A stretch of DNA of 64,000 nt from Anniella stebbinsi (taxonomy: Eukaryota > Chordata > Lepidosauria > Squamata > Anniellidae). The notes under the pieces are model-generated. The model was not told where the DNA came from, searched no databases, and saw only the letters and a program-made list of their open reading frames with translations. The position numbers and the translations under genes are program-made. The stretch spans positions 93,466,609 through 93,530,608 of the forward strand of contig JARDYH010000003.1 in NCBI GenBank assembly GCA_029215795.1. Direction: 5' to 3'. The first letter of the stretch is position 1. Each line of letters begins with the position of its first letter. Shown here in pieces: positions 1 to 11,042 of the stretch.

Positions 1-1354
1 AATTTCCTGTTGCAATTCCCTTTGATGGCTGAAAAATACAAGGAAATTGAGCAGGCAAGACTCCACATATCAGACAGCCATGAGTGCGCACTTGTGCACC
101 TGCTAAAGGCCGACATAAAATAATAACAAAAAGAAACTGTGATCCCCCAACTGTGCATTTTTAGGCACTTTTTTAAGGTGGTGAACAAAAAGGGGCAGCG
201 ATCAGCGTGACCCCAATTGCGCAAGAGCTTGCTGAAGGACAGAGGGGAAGGAGGGGGAGAACGAACCATGGTAAGCCCAATAATCTTTTGGGTGTACCGT
301 GGGTTGTTCCATGAACAATCAGCCCACCATGGCTTTGCGGGGTGGCTTAGCATGGCATGCGAACCTATCTAAAGTGGCAAGTCATGTTCTCTTCTGACAA
401 CTGTCAGCGCATGAGTGTTTTGAGATGCTCAGTACTTCTAGAGGGATGCAGAGTGGTGTAGTGCCAGGGCATGTTATACCTAACGATGGGAGAGTGGTTC
501 AGATCCCAGCCTTGAAGATCTCTGGGTGCAAATTGCCATCTCTTTGGCTACTCAGAACAGGGATGTTGTGAAGACAAAGTCTGATTGCTTGTAAGTGTCC
601 TAGAGTATTTGTTGGTACAAGGTGGCTCCTTAGAAAGTAGGAGTGAATCATCTACTGGTCCTAGTTCATATGGGAGAGAAGAGAGGGGCTTACAGAACAC
701 CACTCCAACAGCACACAATCATAGTACCACCCCAGCTGTATATGTGAACCATGGCAGAGGTTGTACGCACTGAGTGACTGTTGCTATGAGCAGTTACATG
801 ACTTTGTGTACTTTCCCTTTAAAAAGGGAAGTGTGTGTGTGTGTGCCCACGCATATGCGATCGTTTGACATGTGCTGATCTAACAAATATAGAAATCGGT
901 AGTATAAAATGCAACCACAACAAATGCCCTTCAAATGCACAGTTGTTGTGCAATTTAATATAAAATAGATTCACAAATGGGCTTTTGACCCTTGCTGAAA
1001 ATCTTAGCAATTTCTCACGCAATTTCTTTTTACCATTTTCCCACTGAAGTCAGTAATAGCATTCTGCTGCTGTCATCATGGCCAAGAAACAGAACTGAAG
1101 GCGGAGCTATGCAGATACAAGTGGGGGATAAGGCAACAGAAACATGCTTGATGCGATGGGAAAGAGAACTAGCAGTCATCTACATCATCAGGTGTTCTTT
1201 CTCCCATATAAGTGAACGGATGCCATTCATTCCTATGGAGAAAAGCTGGCCACCCCTGACACTGGATGGTGTGGCTCTCACTGACAACATGGGATGTGCC
1301 ACTGCGCACCCACTCCACAGAAATCCTGGCAATAGGCAAGCCCTGCCTCTTTGC

Positions 1355-1469
1355 CAGAAGTTTTGCACTACAGCTCCCAGCATTCCAGATAATTGACCAT
1401 GCTGGCTAGGGCTGATGGGAGTTGAAATCCAAAACATCTGGAGGGCACCAGGTTGGGAAAGGCTGTTCT
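1355..1469. mobile_element. Palindromic hAT-like MITE copy
   Basis: This is a short imperfect palindrome. The left half carries 'agctcccagcattcc' and the right half 'gggagttgaaatccaaaac', followed by 'ggcaccaggttgggaaagg'. The same element recurs at 34973-35108, 36270-36375, 41453-41588, 55264-55385 and 59047-59180. The clearer copies start CAG, end CTG and have near-matching 8-bp flanks, which suggests a nonautonomous hAT element. The exact ends of this copy are approximate. Confidence 0.55.
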
Positions 1470-2749
1470 ATATTCCCTCTCTCACTCACTCTGTCACTCA
1501 CATAATGATAAGCATTTTTCTGGTTGCTAAGAAACGTCTGCCAAGCCAAGCCATGAACAGCCTATTTTGTCATTAAAAGCCATCTCCCTGGACCTCTCCC
1601 TTGGGTCAACAATATAATACCCCATATTGCAGGAGTGTGACAGTATAAAGAGATTCTATTAGCAAATCTCATTGCAAGATGAATTATGGAAACTTTGTAA
1701 AAGGGAAACTATTTAGCGATGTCTTGGAAGTTGATGGGCATTAGGAAGATAAATAGATATTTTTGTTTGGTGCTTATAGCACACTGGAAAAACAGTAAGA
1801 ACAAAGGGAAAATCGCTAAGCAGGATTTCCTCTTAGCTGAAATGTACACTCTTTCCACCATCTTATGATTGTGCTCTTCTCAGCAAATAGAGACTTTACA
1901 GTTCAATTCACCTCCCAACTCATCTAATTTAAGCAGATTCACTGCCTGATCCTAAACATGTCACAGAGAAGAAAGACTGTGATCAGTGGGACTTGTCTCC
2001 TAATAAATGCACTCCGTATTGCAGAGCTAAGATTGGTTCACCCAGACGTATCCATCACTTGGTCATTTGCATGCATGCATGAACCATCACAGGTTGCATA
2101 CCACATCCACAACATTCATATCACTAAAAATTACGATGTTTCTCAATAGTCTCATCACACATTGTCAAGTGATAAACATGCATCTTGAATTAACTCCAAA
2201 TTTCATTGCAACTTGTTGGCCTAAAATAGTTTCAAGATTTGTCCTTCAAGTATTGGTGCTGTAGATCATTCCACGGCCTGCATGATTGGACATTTGTACA
2301 CATGCATCTCCATTTATATTCCTTGAACATAACAATTCCCAGAAGACATGTTCTTCATAGCAACGTACAATCTTCAAAGCTTGAGTTAAAAGATCAACCA
2401 GGTACCAGTAGTACTATGCTACAGTAGACCAACCATTGAAGGCAAAACCATTGAATGTCTGCATGAACTTGTGCCTAGTTATGCATGAAGTCATACTGTA
2501 TTGTGTGGGGCCATTTTAGGTGTGCAACTCTGTCATAGTGCCCAAATTAGTTTGACATATACAATAAAGAAAAACTTGGGTGAGATTGTGGCTGCAGCAC
2601 AAAATTCAGATTGTTTTACTGTCAGCATACAAGCAAGAGGAAAATAATCCATTGCCACTCTCATGTCCAGTCCTGTCATTTGAATTGATGATACACCTGC
2701 TCATGTGAGCATCATCAGCACTTTGCAAAACATACGTGAGGGCACCATA

Positions 2750-3291
2750 GGCGTGCGCAGCACATTTCATTAGGGTGTTCACCCAGGGATTTTTTTTAAG
2801 GCAAATATTTATTTAATACTCAATCATAAAGGACATTATTTTTATTCATTTATTCATTAAACACTGTAGACACTGGTGCCCTAATCCGCATTTAGCTTGC
2901 CTGACCATGGCAGGGCCTTTGGTGAGGGGTGGGGGAATGAGGAGATGCTCCTCAAGCCCAAGTATTGGTGGGGCTTTGTGGTGACACTGGCTGGAGGAGG
3001 GGCTTATGAGGCAATATAAGCCTTCGGGGTCCCTCCTCCTGCCCTGGCCTCTTTGAAGCGTGGCTCCTGGCAGAGAGGCTCCCAGCAGAGTGATCCCTTT
3101 TCGCTCCTGTTGCCAGGAATAATGGTGCACTGTTGGGGAAGGGGGCAGCAGAGCAGCCGGAGGACTGTTCTCATGCTGTATCTGGATCCCCCTTTGGATC
3201 CCTACTCAATGCCCCCCCTCAATTCAGCGCTTATTGCTTGAGACATTTGGATGTGCCTGGGCACACCTGGCACACCCCTTGCGCACACCTA
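2750..3291. mobile_element. hAT-like nonautonomous element, ~540 bp
   Basis: The ends are inverted: TAGGCGTGCGCAGC on the left, and GCGCACACCTA on the right, whose complement reads TAGGTGTGCGC. The TAGG...CCTA termini resemble those of the other hAT-type elements in the window. I could not find an 8-bp target duplication, so the classification is tentative. The interior is GC-richer than its surroundings and has no convincing coding frame. Confidence 0.45.
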
Positions 3292-3329
3292 CGGAGGACA
3301 CAGGTTTATGCTGGCTGAACAGTGTGAAG

Positions 3330-3720
3330 GCCAGGATGTTAAAGATAGGGGTCTTTTGGCGTAAGTTGAAAACAGGCAAAACCCAGGAGAAGAAAACAAG
3401 GGAAAAGACAAGTGAGCAGGTTGGTTGTTGTAACAGCCACCGATAAATATAAATACAAACCATCAGTACATTTAATAGAGTATTTAGTGGTGGACATAAA
3501 ATGTGCTCTTCTCTGTTTGACCTTTGCTAACCACTCAAGAGGCCACGAGACCATTACTCTACGGTATCTCATCATGTCTGCAAATGCCGTGTTCCGGGAG
3601 ACCATTTGTAGCCCATCAGAAAACAGAGATCAATACATGTTGCACTCCTATTTGGAATCTTTCTATTCTCAGCAAGGGGCGGGGAGACTAATTCAACATT
3701 TGAACAAGCCAATATCAAAA
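3330..3720. promoter_or_regulatory. Candidate conserved noncoding block, FRMD4A intron 1
   Basis: About 390 bp without recognisable repeat sequence, with balanced base composition. Frames are open on both strands (for example 3412-3723 plus and 3339-3605 minus), but neither resembles a known protein. It lies 0.9 kb inside the first intron. Freedom from repeats amid repeat-dense DNA is the only evidence for a regulatory role; this is inference. Confidence 0.25.
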
Positions 3721-4173
3721 TGATTCCTGATGGCAAAAGAAAGAAAATAAAATTAAAAATAAACATAGATTATAGTTTAGAACTCAATCCCACAGAGTGT
3801 TCAAGGCTTTATTTTAATTTAAACCAAAAGGATCCTCCTAAAATGGCATACATTCACAGAACTTTGAAAAGTGAGTGAGTAGGTCTACATGTTGGGGGAA
3901 ATGCCTGAAACACACACACTCTCCCTCATTATGCAGTCGATAACGGGTCCTGCATGGCCGCCAGGTATTTCAGGGAATACATATGCATGTAGCAGCCTAA
4001 AAGCCATAACACAGCCATCCTTAAAGGCACCATTAATTGTTAATGGGGACACATATGAAGGCAGGCAAGGGCACAGGCCCTTACGATTTATTTACTGAAT
4101 AATGCAGAGAGATCCAGGTGCTAGTACAAGAGACAGAGACAACTGCACACCCAGTTACTATAAACTGCATGCT

Positions 4174-4198
4174 ATTATTATTATTATTATTATTATTG
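4174..4198. repeat. (ATT)n microsatellite
   Basis: About eight uninterrupted ATT units, visible directly. It lies close to the (AT)n run at 4271-4309 in FRMD4A intron 1. Confidence 0.95.
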
Positions 4199-4270
4199 TT
4201 ATTAAATACTTGGTAGCTGCTTTTCTAGCCAAAGGCACCCCAAACAGCATAACACAGAAAACAGGAAAAG

Positions 4271-4271
4271 A

Positions 4272-4308
<37 letters not shown>

Positions 4309-4309
4309 T
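4271..4309. repeat. (AT)n microsatellite
   Basis: An alternating AT tract of about 39 bp with one ATGT interruption. Tracts of this kind are usually length-variable and self-complementary. Confidence 0.95.
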
Positions 4310-4565
4310 TAAAAAAACAACAGGATCGCAACAATATGACATCCATACATTAAAGTTTGCTCTAAATCATTAGCATTAGCTTTTTATGTCTGGTGAGCAA
4401 AGAGAAACCACCACCACCACCGCCACGTCATCTTCCCTGTCCATTTTGTAAAAACAACAACAACCTCCCCACCTTCCTCACACCAGTATAATTCATTCGC
4501 ATCCCAACATGATCTGCACCCGTGCTCCATGCCAGCCGGCCTCAGCATTTCATTAAGCCACTTAC

Positions 4566-4610
4566 CATCAACAAGCTCAGAGCAGATTCGGGAGCTCGCT
4601 GCGCAGCCAT
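4566..4610 (-). CDS. FRMD4A: FRMD4A first coding exon (FERM domain-containing protein 4A, N-terminus)
   Basis: Read on the minus strand, ATG at 4610-4608 opens a 15-codon segment, MAAQRAPESALSLLM, which ends exactly at a GTAAGT splice donor (4565-4560). Human FRMD4A begins MAVQLVPDSALGLLM, with the next exon continuing at MTEGR. Length, phase 0 and 10 of 15 identical residues all agree. FRMD4A is a FERM-domain scaffold linking cytohesins, Par3 and Arf6 in epithelial polarity; the FERM domain is encoded by later exons outside this window. The start chosen has a strong context (G at -3 and at +4). An in-frame ATG five codons further upstream (4628-4626) has T at -3 and no counterpart in the human protein. 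This exon is too short to appear as a free-standing open frame. Confidence 0.85.
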
Positions 4611-4730
4611 CGCCTGGTCCTCTTGCATAGATATCCTCCCTTGGATTCAGTCAGTCAGCTCTTGGCCCTCTGTCAAGGGCAAAGCATCCACCGCCACCTC
4701 CTGCAGTCTACAAACATAGAAATCCAAAAT
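4611..4730 (-). promoter_or_regulatory. FRMD4A: Presumed FRMD4A 5' UTR and promoter-proximal sequence
   Basis: This is sequence immediately upstream (minus strand) of the FRMD4A start codon. An in-frame TGA precedes the ATG at 4628, closing the reading frame. The stretch is GC-richer than its surroundings and contains GGAGGTGGCGGTGGATG, but it is not a CpG island. Neither the transcription start nor an upstream splice acceptor can be fixed from sequence alone. Confidence 0.4.
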
Positions 4731-4966
4731 CAAGCTCGGAGAGAAAATTCTCTGGTAGGAGGAGGAGGAGGCTAAGAAATATATGTAGATATATTTAAAA
4801 TCCTGAAAGCAGAAAGAAGCATGAGCTAGGCCAAATTGGGCACCACAGGGAGAAGAGGTATGAAGGAGAGAGCTTGCTGGAGAGAGAGACGAAAGATCGG
4901 TTTGGAATCTGCAGGCTAGTTAAAAATGAGGTGCACACAGCAATAAGAACACAGCATTCATATCTA

Positions 4967-4990
4967 ACACACACACACACACACACACAC
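4967..4990. repeat. (CA)n microsatellite
   Basis: An uninterrupted CA run of about 24 bp, upstream of the FRMD4A first exon. Confidence 0.95.
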
Positions 4991-4999
4991 CTTACATAT

Positions 5000-5948
5000 C
5001 AAGTTAAAAATACAGGAATGCGGCACAGTCTCCCACCTCAGTGTGGGAAATAGAACTAATTGCTTTTAGTTGTCAGGGGAATAATCTCCATTGTGGATCA
5101 AGCTTCTACAAGCCAGATTTTAACAATCCACTTTAGTCTCCCATCCCCCGCAATGCTGCAGAAATAAAGCAAAACATAAATACATACATACGTCGCAACA
5201 TACCGCTTACAAAACAAATGACTTCTCTCTTCCCCAAAGCAATGGGCTTCTCTATTTAGAAAGCAAGCGTCTGCATAATCCAGACATGAGCAATGACTGA
5301 GCAAAAGCAAGGCGCGCAAGCACTCGAGAGCAACAATTACCTTTATTATATTTGAATGACAACTGGTGTATGCGTTGACCCTTTTCACCTTACTGAAAGG
5401 AGAAGGGGGAAAAAACTATTCCTCCTTGTCTCCAAATGGACTCAGCTCCCCATGGAGCTAACACACTTACAAGAAACATGTAATTACACAGCCTGCCCTG
5501 TTAGTGTTCTGATCACGCCAGCTGTACTGCATGCCTGCTTCAGACCAGCTTCTTGTTCTCCTCTGCTTCCAGACGGTGATGCAGGTTACAATTCCCAGGG
5601 AGGGCCAGGCGGGCATCACAAGGCCAATTTGGGGGATAGGAGACCATTTAAAGGCAGAAAGATTAATTGGTCCAGATATTGAGCTCATTGTTTAAAATGC
5701 AAAACAAAACACAAGTGAATGGGAGGGAAGTACTAGAATCTAAAATCTAAATAAAGGCGTTGAATGTCACTCCGCTAATTTTCATTTCAATTGTTTGTCG
5801 AAAGATCCCTCACATCAAATTGACTATCTCACATATTTGCCATGAAGATCATCGTGCTGTGGCAAAACTCACATATCCTCATTCAATACTGAACTTGTAG
5901 AAAAATCAAGTGAGACTCATAAAAGTGCCTTATGTCACACCAAGCCAG
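5000..5948. other. Intergenic, upstream of FRMD4A exon
   Basis: There is no gene and no clear repeat here. Sequence near 5180-5345 contains a few CpGs (GGCGCGC at about 5311) and could hold an upstream noncoding exon or promoter of FRMD4A, but no splice pair was established. Confidence 0.3.
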
Positions 5949-6035
5949 GAGCCCACAGCTGTCTCCCATGAAAGGATCAAACCTGTGACCTTCTGCATGC
6001 AAAGCATGTCCTTTGCCACTAAGCTAAGACTTCTC
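5949..6035 (-). mobile_element. tRNA-derived SINE fragment
   Basis: The complement contains a tRNA-like segment: 'agcttagtggcaaagg', then 'catgctttgcatgcagaagg' with a pol III B-box-like 'ggtttgatcc'. The same family appears at 7005-7055, 18344-18745 and 27242-27440. It lacks a full cloverleaf and so is not a tRNA gene. Confidence 0.6.
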
Positions 6036-6335
6036 CATTTAGTGTGAATAAGAAACAGAATTCCTGGATGGAGTCACAGTGGTAAGAGCAGGACTGATAC
6101 TTGAAGTCTTGGGGTGGGGGGAGGTATAACCAAGGACAGGGAAAAGGTTCAACTCTCACCCTAGTGGTGTTTCCAAGTCAACCTTTTCATACAGGCAGGG
6201 TCTACACTACAGCTTTATAATGGTTTATAATGGTATTGACAATGGTTGGAGCCCATGACACATTCTATATACCATTTTCAAACTGCTTTCAAGGTGATAT
6301 ATCCTGCTTGGTGTAGATCTGGCCACAGGTAATGG

Positions 6336-6653
6336 TAGGCTGACCATATGAAAAGGAGGACAGGGCTCCTGTATCTTTAACAGTTTCATAGAAAAGGGAA
6401 TTTCAGCAGGTATTATTTGTATATATGCAGAACCTGGTGAAATTACTCCATCTTCACAAAGTTAAAGCTGCAGAAGCACTGCCCTCTTTTTTACATGGTC
6501 AAGAGGACAGGACTCCTGCCACTTTAACTCTTGTGATGAAGAGGGAATGTCACCAGGTTCTGTGTATATACAAACGACACCTGTTAAAATTCCCTGTCCT
6601 TTGCAACTGTTAAAGATACAGGGCCCTGTCCTCCTTTTCATATGGTCACCCTA
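6336..6653. mobile_element. hAT-type palindromic MITE, copy A (318 bp)
   Basis: The element begins TAGGCTGACCATATGAAAAG and ends with the complement, CATATGGTCACCCTA. It lies between perfect 8-bp direct repeats GGTAATGG (6328-6335 and 6654-6661). The whole element is close to a palindrome, with internal arms carrying 'gggaatttcagcaggt' and 'taaagatacagg'. Eight-bp duplications and TAGG ends are typical of hAT transposons. It has no coding capacity. Other copies lie at 12302, 12811, 13555 and 53537. Confidence 0.9.
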
Positions 6654-6899
6654 GGTAATGGTGCCCATAGACTTGTATGAAGCAAAGTGAAGTGCTGGAC
6701 TTCAGGACACTGTTGTGGTAAGAGCAGCATTCCTCAATATTTGATGGCCCAGCATTCAGATGGGTATCCTGCGCTGACTTCTACGCAGCCAGCCTCTATG
6801 TGTGTTGAACCACATGGATCCTCATCGCATCTATTGATCTCCTGGCAATGCAAAAGCTCTCCCTCCACACTGACTTTTGTTTTGAGTCATATCCATAGT

Positions 6900-7240
6900 C
6901 AATTTATTTATATATGATATTTCCCACAATACATCATGCTCAAAGCGGTTCACAAATACTAGAGCCATATTGATCATTTAACATTAACACAATTACCATT
7001 TTTCCGGGAGGAAAATGCATTGCATGCAGAAGGTCCCAGGTCTCAGTCTAAAGTGGCTTCCTATGTTCCCACAGCTCATTTTAAACACATCACCGATTTA
7101 AATGAGCTCACGACATACTGATAGGTCCATTAACAATATCCAGCCCCAGTAACATCAGTGTTAAACAATTCATTAAACAGTTCAAGTTAAGAAACCAAAC
7201 AATAACATACCTCAGCCAAATCAAATTCACAGGAAGGAGG
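6900..7240 (-). mobile_element. LINE 3'-end remnant interrupted by SINE piece
   Basis: 'atttatttatatatgatatt' followed by 'gctcaaagcggttcacaaa' resembles the reverse-complemented 3' end of an L2/CR1-like LINE. It seems to continue after a SINE-like insert at about 7005-7055 ('gcattgcatgcagaaggtcc'). Family assignment is uncertain. Confidence 0.4.
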
Positions 7241-7347
7241 AGGACGACGAAACCCACAAGGCATTTCACACAGTCCACCATCAAGCAGGAGAAAGGGACC
7301 CTCCTCTCACCAGGATCCCATGTCCTGAGCCAAGAAAATGCATCTTT

Positions 7348-7692
7348 GGTCCCCTCTACAAGGATTCGCTTTTGCGCCTGGTTAGGCGATTATGCGCATA
7401 ATCGCAGAAGCGCATTTACGCCTAATACCTCTGCACGAGAGATGGCGAAGCGCATTAACGGATGACCAAAATGCGCTTTACAAGTAGTTAATGCGCATAA
7501 GCGCTTGTTCACATAGTCAAAATGCGCTTTAACAGCCAGAGCAAAATAAAACTCGCTGTTTAACGCGCATTCAATAATGCGCATAATCGGAGGGATAGCG
7601 CGCCTCTACGCCCGATTTGTGCTCCGTTCTTGTAGAGGTAAAAATTTTAATGCGCCTTGAAAGAGCTTTAAATGCCTCTTGTAGAGGCAGCC
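7348..7692 (+). mobile_element. GCGC-rich TIR element, copy 1
   Basis: A ~345 bp element starting GGTCCCCTCTACAAG and ending CTTGTAGAGGCAGCC (inverted ends), flanked by TTT on both sides. The interior is packed with ATGCGCAT, GCGCTTT and TAATCGC motifs, giving a CpG density far above the background. Sister copies lie at 11043, 15397, 30935 (inverted) and 48265. A 3-bp duplication would suit a PIF/Harbinger-like MITE, but the superfamily is not established. Confidence 0.75.
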
Positions 7693-8033
7693 TTTGTCTC
7701 CATGGCAACTCCCCTCCTGGCTGTCTCTTGGCAGCAGAGAACCATGAGAAGCAAGATGAGAAAAGCTTCTTCCTGGGCAGATGCTTTCAAGCTATCCTAA
7801 ACATCTTCCTTCTCACACACCAAAAGCAGCCACAGCTCCCTGGGGAAGGCTCCTAAGGCTATGGGTGTGGCAAGACAGGTGGAAACAGCCATGGCTTGAT
7901 GGCAGTGTTTCTCCCCCTCCAACTAGTAATTATAATTGCTAAAAAATATATTTTGTAATAGGCAAGGTTAAAATTGCTCAGAAGAACAAGAAGGAACTTC
8001 TTATCATATATTATCATATACGGTGGACTTGCA

Positions 8034-8650
8034 AAAAAAGCTAAAAACTTTTGGATACAAATTCATTCTCTAATTCAGAGATACTAAAGACCAATATACA
8101 ACTGACGCCGGAATACTTCCTTTTGGGCTTAATGGATGATCAGATGAAAAGGAACTATGGGACTTTATTTTTATATATGATAACAGCAGCGAGATTATTA
8201 TATGCACAAAAATGGAAAGGCTCAATATTGCCTACAACGGATGAATGGCTATTGAAGATGGTGGAGCTGGCGGAGCTGGCAAAACTTATGTCAGTAATTA
8301 GAGACAAGTCAATATCTGTATTTTGAACTGAATGGAAACCTCTTATAGACTTTTTGCAAGGACTAGAAAAAAATGATTTGTTCATCTGTGGATTCAATGA
8401 TTAAGAAGATAATTTTTAATATAAAAGAAAGAGGGGAATTTTGATTTTTGTAATATTTTTGCATATTTTTGCAGTGGAGAAAATTGGAAGTCCATCTTAA
8501 CTTTGTATGTTTTTTTACAGTGTTTTGTGGTTTTTTTTATCTTGTCATATGTCTTTTTTCCTCTCTGTTTCCACAGCCAAAGGAGCATATGTGTTTCACC
8601 TAAAATGGCCACATTTCTAAGTAAACGCCTAGATTTTATATTTCAAAGAA
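8034..8650 (+). mobile_element. L1 LINE, 3' end of ORF2
   Basis: From about 8051 the translation reads as the carboxyl end of an L1 ORF2 protein: a LMDDQMKRNYGTLFLYMITA region, AARLLYAQKWKG, and TTDEWLLKMVELAELAKL. It continues past a TGA at 8324-8326 into EWKPLIDFL and GLEKNDLFI. An AT-rich 3' UTR-like tail follows. It is 5'-truncated and broken by at least one in-frame stop, so it is not functional. Confidence 0.7.
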
Positions 8651-9450
8651 GGAGGATTTAACAACTGCCAGTTTTCTTACCAGCGGTCTTAGGTGCAGCT
8701 CCAGCACCTCCAGGTGACACCTGAAACTGTCCCATCACCTGCTAGAGCTTTATATGATTGTCTACTGACTCTTATTCCATCTCAAGATTGTGATCATGCA
8801 GATACCTTGATTTCAACATCAAGTCACCACTGATTTTTTTCATATAAACAGCAATTATCCTGCAAAAGATGTCTTAAGCTTTTCTACACAAAGCCGCTAA
8901 TTGGCTGTTAATCCACTCTGTCTTTGGGGAAAGTGTTGTACTTTCAGTTTCATCGCAGGACTGACGTTCGAGCACTACACAAGGAGCATTTCCTTTCCTG
9001 CTTTTTTGCTACATAATGCCTAGGTGGCACTGTGATATAGCAGAATAGTGCAAATACGCAAGAGGAAATCATGCTTTCTTTCACTTTTGCATTTAAATGC
9101 TGCACTGTCCCTGCTCTAAAAACACTCACCGAGAGTACTGGTTAGACACAGAAGTGAAACTGGGTGATCATGATGACATCTAAAGAACTCATAAACAACC
9201 ACGATTAGGGACTATAACTTTTGAATGCGTGATTTTGAAGCATCTCCTATGGTTAATCCAACGGGGCAGAGGAAGGAAGCCATCCTGAATATCAGAGTGG
9301 AGAATCCACTCAGCGGAGCTCTGCTCCAAATTTCGGAGCATAGCAGATCCGCTCTGCACACCTCTAGTGTTTTCCCCTTCCCCACCACACCCCAGCATAC
9401 AAAATGGATTTTAGAAACCCAAAATGGTGAGGGTGACCCCTCCCCATACA
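8651..9450. other. Intergenic, no gene seen
   Basis: About 800 bp without a recognisable gene or clear repeat family. Confidence 0.5.
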
Positions 9451-9451
9451 T

Positions 9452-9483
<32 letters not shown>

Positions 9484-9495
9484 ACACACACACAC
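9451..9495. repeat. (CA)n microsatellite, 45 bp
   Basis: A CA tract with a single CTCA interruption. Apparent open frames across it (Thr-His or Cys-Val repeats) are artefacts of the dinucleotide. Confidence 0.95.
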
Positions 9496-10800
9496 CAAAA
9501 CCAAAAACAACCCAAAAAACACCAGGCCAATAAGGATTGGGGATGTTGAGTGGCTAAAGAACACTGACTGACTGCTAGGGCAAGAAAGGAAGTGGAGGGC
9601 AAGAGGGGAAATAAGAGGCTGAACCACTGCGACATTTTGTTGCAGGGCCCAAGTTGTTGTTTCTATACACAGTTAGCTCATGAGAGCATCCTATAAAGCT
9701 AGGAAACTAATTCATGATATCCACTAGGGGGACATCATTATTCAGATTCCATTTAGCTAGGCAGCATATTATGAAGCTAGATTAGTGGGACGAGGAGGAT
9801 AAAAAACATTGATGAGTATATATAAAACAACAGCTTTAGAACCAAAAATGAACACTGATTTACACACCATTTCTATAGGTAACGATAGCAATTTTGATTT
9901 CTTCCGCTACAAAATTTAAAAAACAAAAACATTTCAAGTATAGATTTAAAATCCCATTGGTTTTATAAACTGGAAACGCTGGGACGTTTAATAGTATTCA
10001 TGCTATTTTGTTAAAAGTATTGTGGTAGGTGGTTGTCCCATAGGAATACAAAGATCTTTCTTAATACACTATAGCAAATAAAATTTACTGATTCTTTTTA
10101 AAAAATTGTCAGCTGAATGGCTAATCTTTTAAGAAGATTGTGAGTATCACAAAAATTGTGCAAAGGAAGTATCAGCTTGGTATGGAATGCTTTAAGGCAC
10201 ACATGTTTCTGCAAAGGAGAAATGCTTTAAAATGAAAAAAACAAATGCGGATTTAGGAATATCAAGAGAAACATTTGTCCTGGGTTTACAAAGTGGAAAA
10301 TGGAAAGCTATACAAATTGAAAGAACCATTTCAAAGTACTGCGCAAATGGCATCTCACAACTATACAACTGTGGAAAACAGGGAACCCCAGAGGCATTTG
10401 CTGGATATGTAATGGCTATAATGGTGTTGGATTATATAACATTGTGGGGATCCAGTTTTAAATGAGTATTGGAGAGGAAAGTGTGCATAGAATTGTAGCC
10501 TGATTTGGATTCATAAGAGACATTGGTTCAGTAAAACACTAAGAACTTCTAGGTAACTTTTTTACTCTGGCAAGGCTGGCTTTTAGATGGAAGGTTAGCC
10601 TCACAGTTGAGGATTGGTTGCAAATGCAACCAGTATAGATTACATCGACTATGATTAAAGTGGTACACATGGTAAGGTTTAGGACTGGGGAAGAAGGAAA
10701 CAAGCAGTTACAGGAATTCTAATATTTTGCTAGGAAATCTCAGAGGGCTTGAACACTCATCGACATTTCTCAAAGCATACATTATCAAACAGTGACTTCA
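9496..10800. other. Intergenic, no gene seen
   Basis: AT-rich sequence. A 77-codon frame at 10232-10465 matches nothing I recognise. No repeat family was identified with confidence. Confidence 0.5.
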
Positions 10801-10808
10801 GTTACAAA

Positions 10809-10920
10809 ATGCAAGTAAATGCCTTTACAGCACACTCCTAAAATGGCTGCTCAGAAGTAAATTCCATTGATTTCAGTGAGATTTGCTCTTAGGTAAGTGG
10901 GCATGGGATTACAGCCTCAG
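10809..10920. repeat. Interspersed repeat fragment ('gtaagt...ggattacagcc' family)
   Basis: The sequence 'cactcctaaaatggc', then 'tccattgatttcagtgag', then 'gggattacagcctcag' belongs to a short dispersed family also seen near 11404-11462, 16019-16135, 23290-23580 and 42060-42185. Its origin (SINE or MITE) cannot be decided here. Confidence 0.5.
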
Positions 10921-11042
10921 GGCTTTTAGAGTCTTGTTGTCATTTATTGAATTTTATTGCTTATGATTTTTTACTGAGGAACCACCCCTGCACTATGTAT
11001 TATGAAGGGTAGTATATAAATCCTCTAGATAAATTAGACATA

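Larger units (their letters stand above)
1..4563 (-). other. FRMD4A: FRMD4A intron 1 (partial)
   Basis: This stretch lies downstream, on the minus strand, of the splice donor that ends the FRMD4A first coding exon, so it is read as the 5' part of a large first intron that leaves the window. No further coding exon is visible in it. It holds repeat fragments (near 1355-1469 and 2750-3291), two microsatellites, and a repeat-free block at 3330-3720. The region 1470-2740 is AT-rich with nothing recognisable. The assignment rests on the exon call at 4566-4610. Confidence 0.7.

Noticed and set aside
4626..4628. Upstream in-frame ATG for FRMD4A (start MQEDQ)
   Set aside because: It has T at -3, a weak context, and no counterpart in known FRMD4A; the ATG at 4610-4608 has a strong context and matches the known N-terminus.
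9411..9635. Cys-Val-rich minus-strand frames
   Set aside because: They are artefacts of the (CA)n microsatellite.
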